In this document: piece after piece, positions 1 to 7,876 of the stretch
Numbering within the stretch: position 1 is the stretch's first letter
How the letters are laid out: every line of letters begins with the position of its first letter
Assembly: GCA_944320405.1 (NCBI GenBank)
Contig: CALUHI010000017.1
Span: 1-45,906 of the forward strand
Direction: 5' to 3'
Source: an uncultured Eggerthellaceae bacterium
GTDB taxonomy: Bacteria > Actinomycetota > Coriobacteriia > Coriobacteriales > Eggerthellaceae
DNA length: 45,906 nucleotides
Program-made: the position numbers and the translations under genes
The notes under the pieces: generated by a model
What the model was told of the DNA's origin: nothing
Seen by the model: the letters and a program-made list of their open reading frames with translations, nothing else
Database searches by the model: none

Positions 1-824
1 TCGTTGGGAATCAGCCGGCGGGCGGCGATGGCGCGGGCGATTCCGAGCAGGAGGAGAAGGAGCCGGTCAAGGCGCATATCCTTTCGTTGCTCGCTGATGC
101 CTACGGGATGGACGAGGAGGACTTCCTGTCGGCGGAGATCGAGGTCGTGCCCGCGGGACGTGCCCGCGATTGCGGATTCGACCGGTCGATGGTGATCGGG
201 TACGGCCAGGATGACCGCGTGTGCGCCTACACGTCGCTGGTGGCGCAGTTGGCGCTGGCGGACGAGGTGCCCGAGCGCACGGCGGTGACGGTGCTGGTGG
301 ACAAGGAAGAGATTGGCTCGGTAGGCGCGACCGGCATGGCATCGCAGTTCTTCGAGAACACGATGGCCGAGGTCATGGCGCTTGCGGGCGAAGCGGGCGA
401 GCTGCCGCTGCGCCGCGCGCTCAAGTCGTGCCGGATGCTGTCCTCCGACGTGTCCGCCGGCTTCGATCCGGCGTACGCCAGCGTGTTCGAGGCCAAGAAC
501 TCCGCGTTCGTTGGCCGCGGGCTGGTGTTCAACAAGTACACGGGCGCGCGCGGCAAGAGCGGATCCAACGATGCCTCCGCCGAGTACGTCGCGCGTGTGC
601 GCCGCGTGATGGACGATGCTGGCGTGTCGTTCCAAACCGCCGAGCTAGGCCGTGTCGATGCGGGCGGCGGCGGGACCATCGCCTACATCCCCGCCAAGTA
701 CGGCATGGACGTGATCGACTCCGGCGTCGCCGTGCTGTCGATGCACTCCCCCTGGGAGGTCACGAGCAAAGCCGACATCTACGAGGCGCGCAAGGGCTAC
801 GAGGCGTTCCTGCGCAACGCGTAA
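1..824 (+). CDS. M18 family aminopeptidase (3' part)
   Basis: This is the C-terminal part of a metallo-aminopeptidase that removes N-terminal residues from peptides in the cytoplasm. The reading frame is open from the window edge (first whole codon at base 3), so the start is missing. The product keeps the M18 hallmarks: DKEEIGSVGATGM, with the catalytic and metal-binding glutamates; an SSDVSAG segment with a metal-ligand aspartate; an AGGGGTIA glycine-rich loop; and MHSPWE near the end, with the last metal-ligand histidine. It ends normally at YEAFLRNA and is followed by a good terminator. The family assignment is firm; the exact substrate is unknown. M18 proteins are usually about 430-460 residues, so roughly 40 percent is missing upstream. 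Confidence 0.93.
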   Translation, partial: VGNQPAGGDGAGDSEQEEKEPVKAHILSLLADAYGMDEEDFLSAEIEVVPAGRARDCGFDRSMVIGYGQDDRVCAYTSLVAQLALADEVPERTAVTVLVDKEEIGSVGATGMASQFFENTMAEVMALAGEAGELPLRRALKSCRMLSSDVSAGFDPAYASVFEAKNSAFVGRGLVFNKYTGARGKSGSNDASAEYVARVRRVMDDAGVSFQTAELGRVDAGGGGTIAYIPAKYGMDVIDSGVAVLSMHSPWEVTSKADIYEARKGYEAFLRNA

Positions 825-885
825 CGCTCGTGCATTCTTCCTGCAGTTGGAAGGATGCTTTGCTTCGCAATCCATTTGAACCATG

Positions 886-915
886 ACGGGCCTGCGCCAA
901 AAGGTGCCGGCCCGT
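886..915 (+). terminator. Rho-independent terminator after the aminopeptidase
   Basis: A hairpin forms from ACGGGCC and GGCCCGT, extended by GCGCC and GGTGC around an AAAA loop. It is followed by a T-rich tail (TTGCCTTT). It lies about 60 bases after the aminopeptidase stop and before the next promoter. Confidence 0.75.
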
Positions 916-951
916 TTGCCTTTCCGCTGCCGGAAAAACTGTCCATGAGGG

Positions 952-980
952 TTGACACCGCCCTTTCGATACCCCATAGT
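952..980 (+). promoter_or_regulatory. Sigma70-type promoter of the amino-acid ABC operon
   Basis: A perfect TTGACA (952-957) is separated by 17 bases from CATAGT (975-980). The -35 box is consensus and the -10 box matches TATAAT at four of six positions. The predicted transcript starts near 987, giving a leader of about 100 bases before the binding-protein gene. Confidence 0.75.
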
Positions 981-1086
981 ATGCGCTGCGAGTACTTTAG
1001 TACGGTAGAGTGATAGAGCGAAGCAGGGAGTCGCCAAGGAGCGGCATGGAAAAGGAGAAGGCGCCGCAGCGCCGGGGGAGGAAACG

Positions 1087-1947
1087 ATGAAATCTCTAGC
1101 GAAGAAAAAGATCTGGGCGCTGGTTGCCGCAACGGCGATGCTGGCGCTTTCCGCCGCGCTGCTGGCGGGCTGCTCTGGCGGCTCCAACGAGTCGCAGGAT
1201 GCAGGTGGCGACGAGGCTGCATCTGCTGAGTCCGGCGACTTCACGCTGACAGTCGGCTTTGACCAAAGCTATCCGCCGTACGGCTTTGTGGGCGATGACG
1301 GCGAGTACACCGGATTCGACCTCGATCTGGCTGCCGAGGTTGCCGAGCGCAACGGCTGGGGTCTGGAGCTTTCGGCCATCGACTGGGATGCCAAGGACGC
1401 ACTGCTCAGCAGCGGCTCCATCAACTGCATCTGGAATGGCTTCACCATGGAAGGCCGTGAAAACGACTACACGTTCTCTGAGCCCTACATGCTCAACGAG
1501 CAGGTCATCGTTGTGAAGGCCGACTCTGGCATTGCCGATGCCGACGGGCTGGCAGGCAAATCCGTCATGACCCAGGTCGATTCCGCTGCGCTTGATGTGC
1601 TTGACGGCGATGCCGCCGACCTGGCTGCCACGTTTGCGGGTGGCGGCCCCCAGACCATCGGCGATTACAACAATGCGTTCATGCAGCTTGAGTCCGGCAT
1701 GGTTGACGCTGTGGCGTGCGACCTCTCGATCGCAAATTACCAGATGTCTGCGAAGCCCGACGCCTACACGATCATCGAGACGCTGTCTTCCGAGCACTAC
1801 GCTGTGGGCTTCAAGCAGGGTGATGAAGAGCTGGCCGCCACGGTTACCGACACGCTGAAGGAGATGTACGAGGACGGCACCGTGCAGGAGCTGTGCGACA
1901 AGTATGCTGAGTACGGCCTGTCGTTCGACAACTGGGTGCTGAAGTAA
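1087..1947 (+). CDS. Amino-acid ABC transporter substrate-binding lipoprotein
   Basis: This solute-binding protein of a polar amino-acid ABC importer captures the ligand outside the membrane. A lipoprotein signal peptide occupies residues 1-28, ending in the lipobox LLAGC; Cys29 is the lipidation site. A low-complexity Gly/Ser/Asp/Glu linker follows. The mature part has the family-3 (SBP_bac_3) pattern: FDQSYPPYGF, then GFDLDLAAEVAERNGW, and a final EMYEDGTVQELCDKY segment. GGGGAGG lies just upstream of the ATG. It is first in an operon with the permease and ATPase, with a stem-loop after it. The ligand cannot be read from sequence; a polar or acidic amino acid is typical of the family. Confidence 0.93.
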   Translation: MKSLAKKKIWALVAATAMLALSAALLAGCSGGSNESQDAGGDEAASAESGDFTLTVGFDQSYPPYGFVGDDGEYTGFDLDLAAEVAERNGWGLELSAIDWDAKDALLSSGSINCIWNGFTMEGRENDYTFSEPYMLNEQVIVVKADSGIADADGLAGKSVMTQVDSAALDVLDGDAADLAATFAGGGPQTIGDYNNAFMQLESGMVDAVACDLSIANYQMSAKPDAYTIIETLSSEHYAVGFKQGDEELAATVTDTLKEMYEDGTVQELCDKYAEYGLSFDNWVLK

Positions 1948-1961
1948 GAATTTGGTTGCAA

Positions 1962-1984
1962 GCGGGTGGGGGCTGCCCACCCGC
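1962..1984 (+). other. Intercistronic stem-loop between binding protein and permease
   Basis: GCGGGTGGG (1962-1970) pairs with CCCACCCGC (1976-1984) around a five-base loop, with no T-run behind it. In binding-protein operons such structures often protect or process the upstream message so that the binding protein is made in excess. That role is inferred here. Confidence 0.6.
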
Positions 1985-2072
1985 AACACCCGCGTTTGCT
2001 TGCCGTGGGATATTGGAGGCGCGCCTGTCTGGGATGGGCGCGCTTCTGCGCTGAAAGGAAAAGAGGAGATCC

Positions 2073-2726
2073 ATGGAACTGGCGACGATGCTCGAGCTTT
2101 TGGGCTCGGGCTTGGTGCTGACGCTGCAGGTGTTTTTCACCACACTGGTGGGCGCGCTGCCGCTGGGCGTGGTGGTGGCGCTGTGCCGTATGAGCAGGTT
2201 CAAGCCGCTCGCGCTCATCACGCGCTTCTACATCTCGGTCATGCGCGGCACGCCGCTCATGCTGCAGCTGATGGCGCTGATGTTCGGCCCGTATTACCTG
2301 CTGGGGCTCGAGCTTGGGTCGGATTGGAAGTACTGGGCGTGCTCTATCGGCTTCATCATCAACTACGCCGCATATTTCGGTGAAATCTACCGAAGCGGCC
2401 TGCAGTCCATTCCCCGCGGTCAGTACGAAGCTGCCGAGGTTTTGGGATACACCCGCGCCCAGACGTTTTTGAAGATTATTCTGCCGCAGGTTGCCAAGCG
2501 TATCCTGCCTGCCATGAGCAACGAGGTCATCACACTGGTCAAAGACACCTCGCTTGCGTTCGTCGTGGGCATCATGGAGATGTTCACGCAGGCCAAGGCA
2601 CTTGCCGCCTCGCAAGTGAGCATGCTGCCGTACCTGCTTGCTGGTGTGATCTACTGGGTGTTCAACTTCATCGTCGAAATGATCCTGACGCGCATCGAGA
2701 AGAAAATGAGCTACTACCATGACTAG
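2073..2726 (+). CDS. Amino-acid ABC transporter permease
   Basis: This 217-residue inner-membrane permease belongs to the HisM/GlnP type (His/Glu/Gln/Arg/opine family). It forms the channel for the amino acid delivered by the upstream lipoprotein. About five hydrophobic spans are visible. The EAA loop that contacts the ATPase is EAAEVLGYTRAQTFLKIILP, at about residues 123-142. MRGTPLMLQL is the family's typical early signature. The ATG is preceded by AAAGAGGAG. Its end overlaps the ATPase gene by eight bases, indicating coupled translation. Only one permease gene is present, so the transporter probably uses a homodimer. Confidence 0.94.
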   Translation: MELATMLELLGSGLVLTLQVFFTTLVGALPLGVVVALCRMSRFKPLALITRFYISVMRGTPLMLQLMALMFGPYYLLGLELGSDWKYWACSIGFIINYAAYFGEIYRSGLQSIPRGQYEAAEVLGYTRAQTFLKIILPQVAKRILPAMSNEVITLVKDTSLAFVVGIMEMFTQAKALAASQVSMLPYLLAGVIYWVFNFIVEMILTRIEKKMSYYHD

Positions 2727-3498
2727 TGAAAACACACTCCCTCTGCTTTCCCTCGAGCATGCGAAGAAGAGCTTCGGGGAGACCGAGGTTTTGAAGGACA
2801 TCTCGCTTTCGGTGATGCCGGGCGAGGTTGTGGCGATCATCGGCCCATCGGGCGGCGGCAAATCGACGCTTTTGCGGTGCGCGACTCTGCTTGAGACGCT
2901 GGACGGGGGCTCGCTTGCGTTCGGCGATGTGCAGGTAGCGCGTGACGAATCCGGCCGCGCGGTGTACGCAGGCAAGGATGCGATCAAGCGCGCCAAGGAG
3001 CGCTTTGGGCTGGTGTTTCAGGACTTCAATCTGTTCCCGCACTACACGGTGCTCAAAAACGTGATGGATGCGCCGGTAAGCGTGCTCAAGCGCCCGCGCG
3101 CCCAGGCAGAGGAGCACGCGCGCAATCTGCTGGCGAAGATGGGCTTGTCGGGCAAGGAAGACATGGTTCCTTGCGAGCTGTCCGGCGGCCAGAAGCAGCG
3201 TGTGGCCATTGCACGTGCGCTCGCGATGGACCCCGAGATCTTGTTCTTCGACGAGCCCACCAGCGCGCTTGACCCCGAGCTCACCAAAGAGGTGCTCAAG
3301 GTCATCCGCAGCCTTGCCGAAGAGAACATGACCATGGTCATCGTCACGCACGAGATGCGTTTCGCCCGCGATGTGGCGGACCGCATTGTGTTTATGGATG
3401 GCGGTTTCATCGTGGAAGAGGGCCCTGCCGCACAAGTGATCGATAACCCACAGCACCAACGCACGAAGTCGTTCCTCTCCAACTACGAAGAAGGGTAA
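2719..3498 (+). CDS. Amino-acid ABC transporter ATP-binding protein
   Basis: This 259-residue cytoplasmic ATPase powers the importer encoded just upstream. All motifs are intact: Walker A GPSGGGKST (residues 42-50), Q-loop Gln101, signature LSGGQ (154-158), Walker B ILFFDEP with Asp178 and Glu179, and the switch histidine His211. It is of the GlnQ/HisP type. The gene overlaps the permease gene by eight bases. Its stop codon is followed at once by a 74-bp perfect palindrome, which probably ends or stabilises the message. Confidence 0.95.
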   Translation: MTSENTLPLLSLEHAKKSFGETEVLKDISLSVMPGEVVAIIGPSGGGKSTLLRCATLLETLDGGSLAFGDVQVARDESGRAVYAGKDAIKRAKERFGLVFQDFNLFPHYTVLKNVMDAPVSVLKRPRAQAEEHARNLLAKMGLSGKEDMVPCELSGGQKQRVAIARALAMDPEILFFDEPTSALDPELTKEVLKVIRSLAEENMTMVIVTHEMRFARDVADRIVFMDGGFIVEEGPAAQVIDNPQHQRTKSFLSNYEEG

Positions 3499-3572
3499 GG
3501 GTGACAGGGGACGGTCCTGGTGTCACATTTGGAATATTCCAAATGTGACACCAGGACCGTCCCCTGTCACCC
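3499..3572. repeat. Perfect 74-bp palindrome (REP-like)
   Basis: The 37-base arms are exactly complementary, with no loop, centred between 3535 and 3536 (GGAAT/ATTCC). The palindrome begins directly after the stop codon of the ABC ATPase gene. The arm contains GACAGGGGACGGTCCTG, which recurs in degenerate form at 23309, 23539 and (inverted) 23601. There is no T-run, so it is not a standard terminator. It resembles repetitive extragenic palindromes that are moved by REP-associated transposases, but no such transposase is in this window. Confidence 0.85.
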
Positions 3573-3627
3573 CCTGCATGGATTTATCCCGTTTAGCGGC
3601 GGTTTTCCTGCAGGCCGGGCTTGAGCG

Positions 3628-3636
3628 TGGCATAAT
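3628..3636 (+). promoter_or_regulatory. Possible extended -10 promoter of guaB
   Basis: TGG directly followed by CATAAT fits an extended -10 element (TGn-TATAAT) 68 bases before the IMP dehydrogenase start. No -35 box is present at the usual distance. This is a weak call. Confidence 0.35.
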
Positions 3637-3703
3637 AGCGTGAATCAGGTTGCTGCATAGCGCCGCACGTTCCGCACACGCCGATTCGCGAAGGAGTCCG
3701 TCC

Positions 3704-5227
3704 ATGGCATTTTATTACGCTGAGCCGTCCCGTACGTTCAATGAGTACCTCCTGGTGCCTGGGCACACGCCTTCCACGTGCGTTCCGACGGCTGTCAGCC
3801 TGAAGACGCCGCTCGTGAAGTACCGCAAGGGCGAAGAGGAGTGCCCGCTTTCCCTGAACATCCCCATGGTTTCCGCCATCATGGCCGCCGTTTCCGACGA
3901 CCGCATGGCCGTTGCCCTGGCAACCGAGGGCGGTCTTTCCTTCATCTACGGCAACCAGTCCATCGAGGACGAGGCTGCCATGGTCAAGCGCGTGAAGGAC
4001 TACAAGGCGGGTTTCGTGGTGAGCGACGCCAACCTGCGTCCCGACATGACGCTGGGCGAAGTCGTTGAGCTCAAGGAGCGCTACGGCCATTCCACCATGC
4101 CTGTCACCGAGGATGGCGGCCCGCATGGCAAGCTGCTGGGCATCGTGACCGAACGTGACTACCGTCTGTCCCGCATGTCGCTGGACGAGAAGGTCGCCGA
4201 TTTCATGACCCCGCGCGAGAAGCTGATCGTGGCTCCTGCCGACACCACGCTGAAGGTGTGCAACGACATCATCTGGGATCACAAGCTGAACTCGCTGCCC
4301 GTGGTGGACGAGAACGATTGCTTGATGTACCTGGTGTTCCGCAAGGACTACGATTCCCACAAGTCCAACCCCAACGAGATGCTCGACGGCCACAAGCGCT
4401 ACATGGTGGGTGCCGGCATCAACTCCCGCGACTACTCCGAGCGCATTCCTGCGCTGGTGGAAGCCGGCGTTGACGTGCTGTGCATCGATAGCTCCGAGGG
4501 CTTCTCCGACTGGCAGAAGATGACCATCGAGTGGGTGCGCGAGCACTACGGCGACACCGTCAAGATCGGTGCAGGCAACGTAGTTGACGCCGAGGGCTTC
4601 CGCTTCCTGGCCGAGGCTGGCGCCGACTTTGTGAAGATCGGCATCGGCGGCGGCTCCATCTGCATCACGCGCGAGACCAAGGGCATCGGCCGTGGTCAGG
4701 CCACGGCGACCATCGAGGTTGCCAAGGCGCGCGATGAGTACTTCAAGGAGACGGGCATCTATGTGCCCATCTGCTCCGATGGCGGCATCGTGTATGACCA
4801 CCACATCTCGCTTGCCCTGGCAATGGGTGCCGACTTCGTGATGCTGGGCCGCTACTTCGCCCGCTTCGACGAGAGCCCGTCGAACAAGGTCATGGTCAAT
4901 GGCACTTACATGAAGGAATACTGGGGCGAGGGCTCCGCGCGTGCGCGCAACTGGGGCCGTTACGACCTGGGTGGCAAGAAGACGCTTGCCTTCGAAGAGG
5001 GCGTCGACTCCTACGTTCCCTACGCTGGCGCGCTCAAGGACAACGTGGCGCTGACGCTGTACAAGATCAAGGCCACCATGTGCAACTGCGGTGCACTCAC
5101 CATCGAGGAGTTCCAGGACAAGGCCAAGCTCACGCTGGTCAGCTCCACCTCCATCGTCGAAGGCGGCGCCCACGACGTCGTGCTGAAGGACAAGAACACT
5201 TACGCAAGCAACGTTTCGCTTCACTAG
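3704..5227 (+). CDS. guaB: IMP dehydrogenase, Tritrichomonas-like type
   Basis: This enzyme oxidises IMP to XMP with NAD+, the committed step to GMP. I chose the ATG at 3704 because GAAGGAG lies just before it and the product then starts like known homologues ([17 protein letters not shown]). The product has 507 residues: a TIM barrel interrupted by a CBS pair (about residues 100-220), catalytic Cys320 in [10 protein letters not shown], the Gly-rich [10 protein letters not shown] loop, CSDGGIVYD, the active-site flap [13 protein letters not shown] with its Arg-Tyr pair, and a VEGGAHDV tail. These segments match, as I recall them, the divergent IMPDH of the parasite Tritrichomonas foetus (503 residues) much better than ordinary bacterial GuaB with its GSICTTR loop. 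It is monocistronic, with its own terminator. Confidence 0.95.
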   Translation: MAFYYAEPSRTFNEYLLVPGHTPSTCVPTAVSLKTPLVKYRKGEEECPLSLNIPMVSAIMAAVSDDRMAVALATEGGLSFIYGNQSIEDEAAMVKRVKDYKAGFVVSDANLRPDMTLGEVVELKERYGHSTMPVTEDGGPHGKLLGIVTERDYRLSRMSLDEKVADFMTPREKLIVAPADTTLKVCNDIIWDHKLNSLPVVDENDCLMYLVFRKDYDSHKSNPNEMLDGHKRYMVGAGINSRDYSERIPALVEAGVDVLCIDSSEGFSDWQKMTIEWVREHYGDTVKIGAGNVVDAEGFRFLAEAGADFVKIGIGGGSICITRETKGIGRGQATATIEVAKARDEYFKETGIYVPICSDGGIVYDHHISLALAMGADFVMLGRYFARFDESPSNKVMVNGTYMKEYWGEGSARARNWGRYDLGGKKTLAFEEGVDSYVPYAGALKDNVALTLYKIKATMCNCGALTIEEFQDKAKLTLVSSTSIVEGGAHDVVLKDKNTYASNVSLH

Positions 5228-5300
5228 GCAGCCATACGCGCCTGTCGGTCCGCGGAACGGGCCGACGCCGCGAAGCCGCGAAGCGCATTTCGGAGCCGTT

Positions 5301-5347
5301 AAAGCCCCAACCGATTGGCTTTTGGTCCATCGGTCGGGGCTTTTTTC
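5301..5347 (+). terminator. Rho-independent terminator of guaB
   Basis: AGCCCC-A-ACCGAT pairs with ATCGGT-C-GGGGCT around a short loop and is followed by six T residues. The stretch from here to the next stop codon at 5522 shows no other recognisable feature. Confidence 0.9.
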
Positions 5348-5521
5348 GTCTCCGGGGCGCGGCTTGCCGTTTCTCTTTGGCCTTCTCTTTAACGGGGGTT
5401 TGCGCTTCGACCCAAGGCGCACGGGGGAGCGGGGCGCAGAAAGCGGTCGCATCCGTTTCGTTCCTTATGCTCGACCTGCAGGTGATTCGAATGGGCGCGA
5501 GAAGGGGTTCGGATCAGGCTT

Positions 5522-7384
5522 TTATTTGGAATGTTTGCCGGTGCGGCGTTGGAGGATGGCGGCGCGGCGTTCGCGTTCGGCGCGAACTTCGCTGGGGCGC
5601 GGGGAAGGCGCGGCGGCGGTTGCAGGATCGGCTTCAGCCGTGCCATCGGTGGCGTTCGTGGCAACACGGGAAGCGTCGGCGGCTGCATGCCCGGCCGTTG
5701 CAGCCTCTTTGCGCTCGCGCGACATCTGCATGCGGATGCGCAGGTATTCCCACACCAGCAGCACCAGCAAGATGGTCATCACGATGAGGTAGCCGATGAT
5801 GGCGCCCGGAAGGCCCGTGAAGCCGATGAGCAGAATGGGGATGAACAGCGAGAATCCGAACGTGATCAGGTACAGCTTCATCACCGAGCTCTGCTTGCGC
5901 AGCACGGTGATCACCTGGTACAGGAAGTCGATGGCAGCCGTGACGCCGCCTGCCGCAACCATGATCAAGCTAAGGCCGAGGTACTGGGAGAAGTCCAGGC
6001 CGTACAGGAAGCCCAAAATGGGAATACCCACGGTGCTCATGATTGCCATCAGGCCAACGGTCACCGCCAGCACCAAAAGCAGCATGGCTATGATGATAAG
6101 GTCGAAGCGCTTCCGTTTGGCCTGCGCCCACACGTTGGCGATGCGCACGAGCTGCGGCTTGTACACTACCTGCACGGTAAGCAGCAATGCATGGGCGGGG
6201 AAATAGAGCGCATTGAAGTACAGTTGGTTCTCGTAAGGAAGCATGCCTTCCATCACGAACTTGGGCATGTTATCGATGAGGTTGTACATGAACAGCGCGA
6301 TGAACAGCGGGAAGCATTCTTTGAACAGCTCCAGCACGCTGCCCATGCTCAGGCGGCGCGACTTCGGCGTTTCCAGGAACGCAAGCGGCAGCGTGAGCAC
6401 CAAAAAAGTCGCCGCAGCTGCCACCGCCATGGCGATGCTTGCTGCTGCCAGGTTGCGGGTGAGGAACAAGAACAGCGAGAACACCACGATGGCAACGACC
6501 GATCGGAACGCCTGCGAAATGCCAGCGAGGTAAAGTTTGTCCATCTGCTGCAGGCGGCCTTCGTATACATCTGCCAGCGCGTCGACCATCTTGTAGGAGT
6601 ACACACCCATGCAAATGAGGAACATGGTGTCGTCGTACCCGCGCAGCATGCAGTACGCATAGCCGGCAACCATCATAAGGATGCAGGTGAGCACACGGTT
6701 CAGCTGGTAATCGGAAAACGAATGCTGCTCGTCCAGGTCGGAAAGCTGGTAGGTGCGCACACCGTAGTTGCCCAGGAACATGAGCAGCAGGCCCGTGACG
6801 AACGCCATGGAGAACATGCCTGCCTGCTCGACGCCCACAAGCTGGGTGCATACGATGGTGAGCAGAGGGAACACCGCGCCCCAGGCACCCGTGCCCAGGG
6901 AATTCCACACGTAGTCGCGCGTGGTGCGATGCGAGGCATACATGTCGCGCTGCTCGTCGACCTTGCCTTCCATGACGATGTCAAGCAGGCGATCCCACCA
7001 CGCGCTGATGCCGCGCGCGATGAAGTTGGGCTTGTGGGTTCGGGCCTTTTTCGCGTTCCTGCCGCGTCGGCGGCCCGTCGTTTCGTCTTCGGGAATGCGT
7101 CGTGCGCCTTCGGGGTTTCCCAAGGGCAGGTACTGCGCCGGAACGACCTGCTTTGCATGCGACGCCCGCTTCTGGGCGCTTGTCTTCACGGCGCCAGCAT
7201 GGCGCCCCTGGCTTGCGCGTTGGACGGGTTGAGCGGAAGCGTTGGCGTGCCCGTACGAAGGTCCTTGCTCGGGACGTCGGGCGGGTTGCGGGATGTTGCC
7301 ATGAAGCGCGCGTCTGGGAGAAGGCGACGCTTCTTGGCGGCGATGGTCTTCGGTTGAGCGATCCTGTCTTGGTGCGTCCGGCAT
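5522..7384 (-). CDS. Polysaccharide flippase-like membrane protein with long polar tails
   Basis: This 620-residue multi-spanning protein is of the oligosaccharide-flippase (Wzx/MOP) type, which moves lipid-linked glycans across the membrane. Residues 1 to about 120 are rich in Arg, Pro, Gln and His and look disordered. About 12-14 hydrophobic spans follow, from near residue 150 (LGTGAWGAVFPLLTIVCTQL) to about 560. A final tail of some 60 residues is rich in Ala, Glu and Arg. The start is uncertain: no good ribosome site precedes the ATG at 7384, and the frame stays open to about 7470 without a better start. A start nearer the membrane core is possible. The gene stands alone, with no glycosyltransferases nearby, so the substrate cannot be guessed. 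Confidence 0.75.
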   Translation of the reverse strand: MPDAPRQDRSTEDHRRQEASPSPRRALHGNIPQPARRPEQGPSYGHANASAQPVQRASQGRHAGAVKTSAQKRASHAKQVVPAQYLPLGNPEGARRIPEDETTGRRRGRNAKKARTHKPNFIARGISAWWDRLLDIVMEGKVDEQRDMYASHRTTRDYVWNSLGTGAWGAVFPLLTIVCTQLVGVEQAGMFSMAFVTGLLLMFLGNYGVRTYQLSDLDEQHSFSDYQLNRVLTCILMMVAGYAYCMLRGYDDTMFLICMGVYSYKMVDALADVYEGRLQQMDKLYLAGISQAFRSVVAIVVFSLFLFLTRNLAAASIAMAVAAAATFLVLTLPLAFLETPKSRRLSMGSVLELFKECFPLFIALFMYNLIDNMPKFVMEGMLPYENQLYFNALYFPAHALLLTVQVVYKPQLVRIANVWAQAKRKRFDLIIIAMLLLVLAVTVGLMAIMSTVGIPILGFLYGLDFSQYLGLSLIMVAAGGVTAAIDFLYQVITVLRKQSSVMKLYLITFGFSLFIPILLIGFTGLPGAIIGYLIVMTILLVLLVWEYLRIRMQMSRERKEAATAGHAAADASRVATNATDGTAEADPATAAAPSPRPSEVRAERERRAAILQRRTGKHSK

Positions 7385-7547
7385 CGTCGATGCGGCTGGG
7401 CCGCCGACCTCCCTTGTGTCCAGCGCGACGGCTGCCGCGCTCCGTACGTATCGTTGCGATTATACCGTCACGGAAAGCACCCCTCTCGTTCGCTCCGTCA
7501 AAGTCATATAAATGCCCAAACAGCTTTGTCGCGCAAATGCCTTTGCA

Positions 7548-7744
7548 ATGCAGATTTTTTGCCGTTGGTCGACGGAGAGCTTGGGCTTTGGGAAGCGAAA
7601 ATCGTTCAAGCAGTTGAAGCATTTATCATTTTCCCAGCTCAGAACTTTGCCTGTTCTTATATTACTTTCTTTTCCGGCAATCGCCTTCCCCTGCCTTCTC
7701 CTTTGCTTTGCCACTTACGTCGACCAACGGCAAAAAATCTGCAT
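7548..7744. repeat. 197-bp element with perfect 26-bp terminal inverted repeats
   Basis: Bases 7548-7573 and 7719-7744 are perfect inverted copies (ATGCAGATTTTTTGCC... and its complement). They flank about 145 bases that are more AT-rich than their surroundings. The interior has no credible gene. Size and structure fit a miniature inverted-repeat transposable element (MITE) or a transposon remnant; I see no obvious target-site duplication. It accounts for most of the gap between the flippase and the AAA+ gene. Confidence 0.7.
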
Positions 7745-7845
7745 CGAAGCCCCGAATCAGGATCGTGAATGCCCGACAGCGACGGAGGGAAGTGCGTCGC
7801 AGCAAGGGAAGGGGTTGGAAGGGGGCATGGCAGAGCGGAAAAGCG

Positions 7846-7868
7846 AAAAAGGGGTGACGATGCACCCC
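7846..7868 (-). terminator. Terminator of the AAA+ operon
   Basis: On the minus strand GGGGTG and CACCCC form a hairpin with a six-base loop, followed by TTTTT. It begins nine bases after the stop codon of the AAA+ gene. Confidence 0.8.
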
Positions 7869-7876
7869 CTTGACCA

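Noticed and set aside
3593-5452. 619-residue open frame antisense to guaB
   Set aside because: It is a high-GC shadow: its protein is a meaningless Val/His/Ala/Gly-rich string, while the plus strand encodes a complete IMP dehydrogenase.
5531-7357. 608-residue open frame antisense to the flippase
   Set aside because: Its product is a low-complexity His/Glu/Arg-rich string without a family pattern; the minus strand has a clear multi-span membrane protein.
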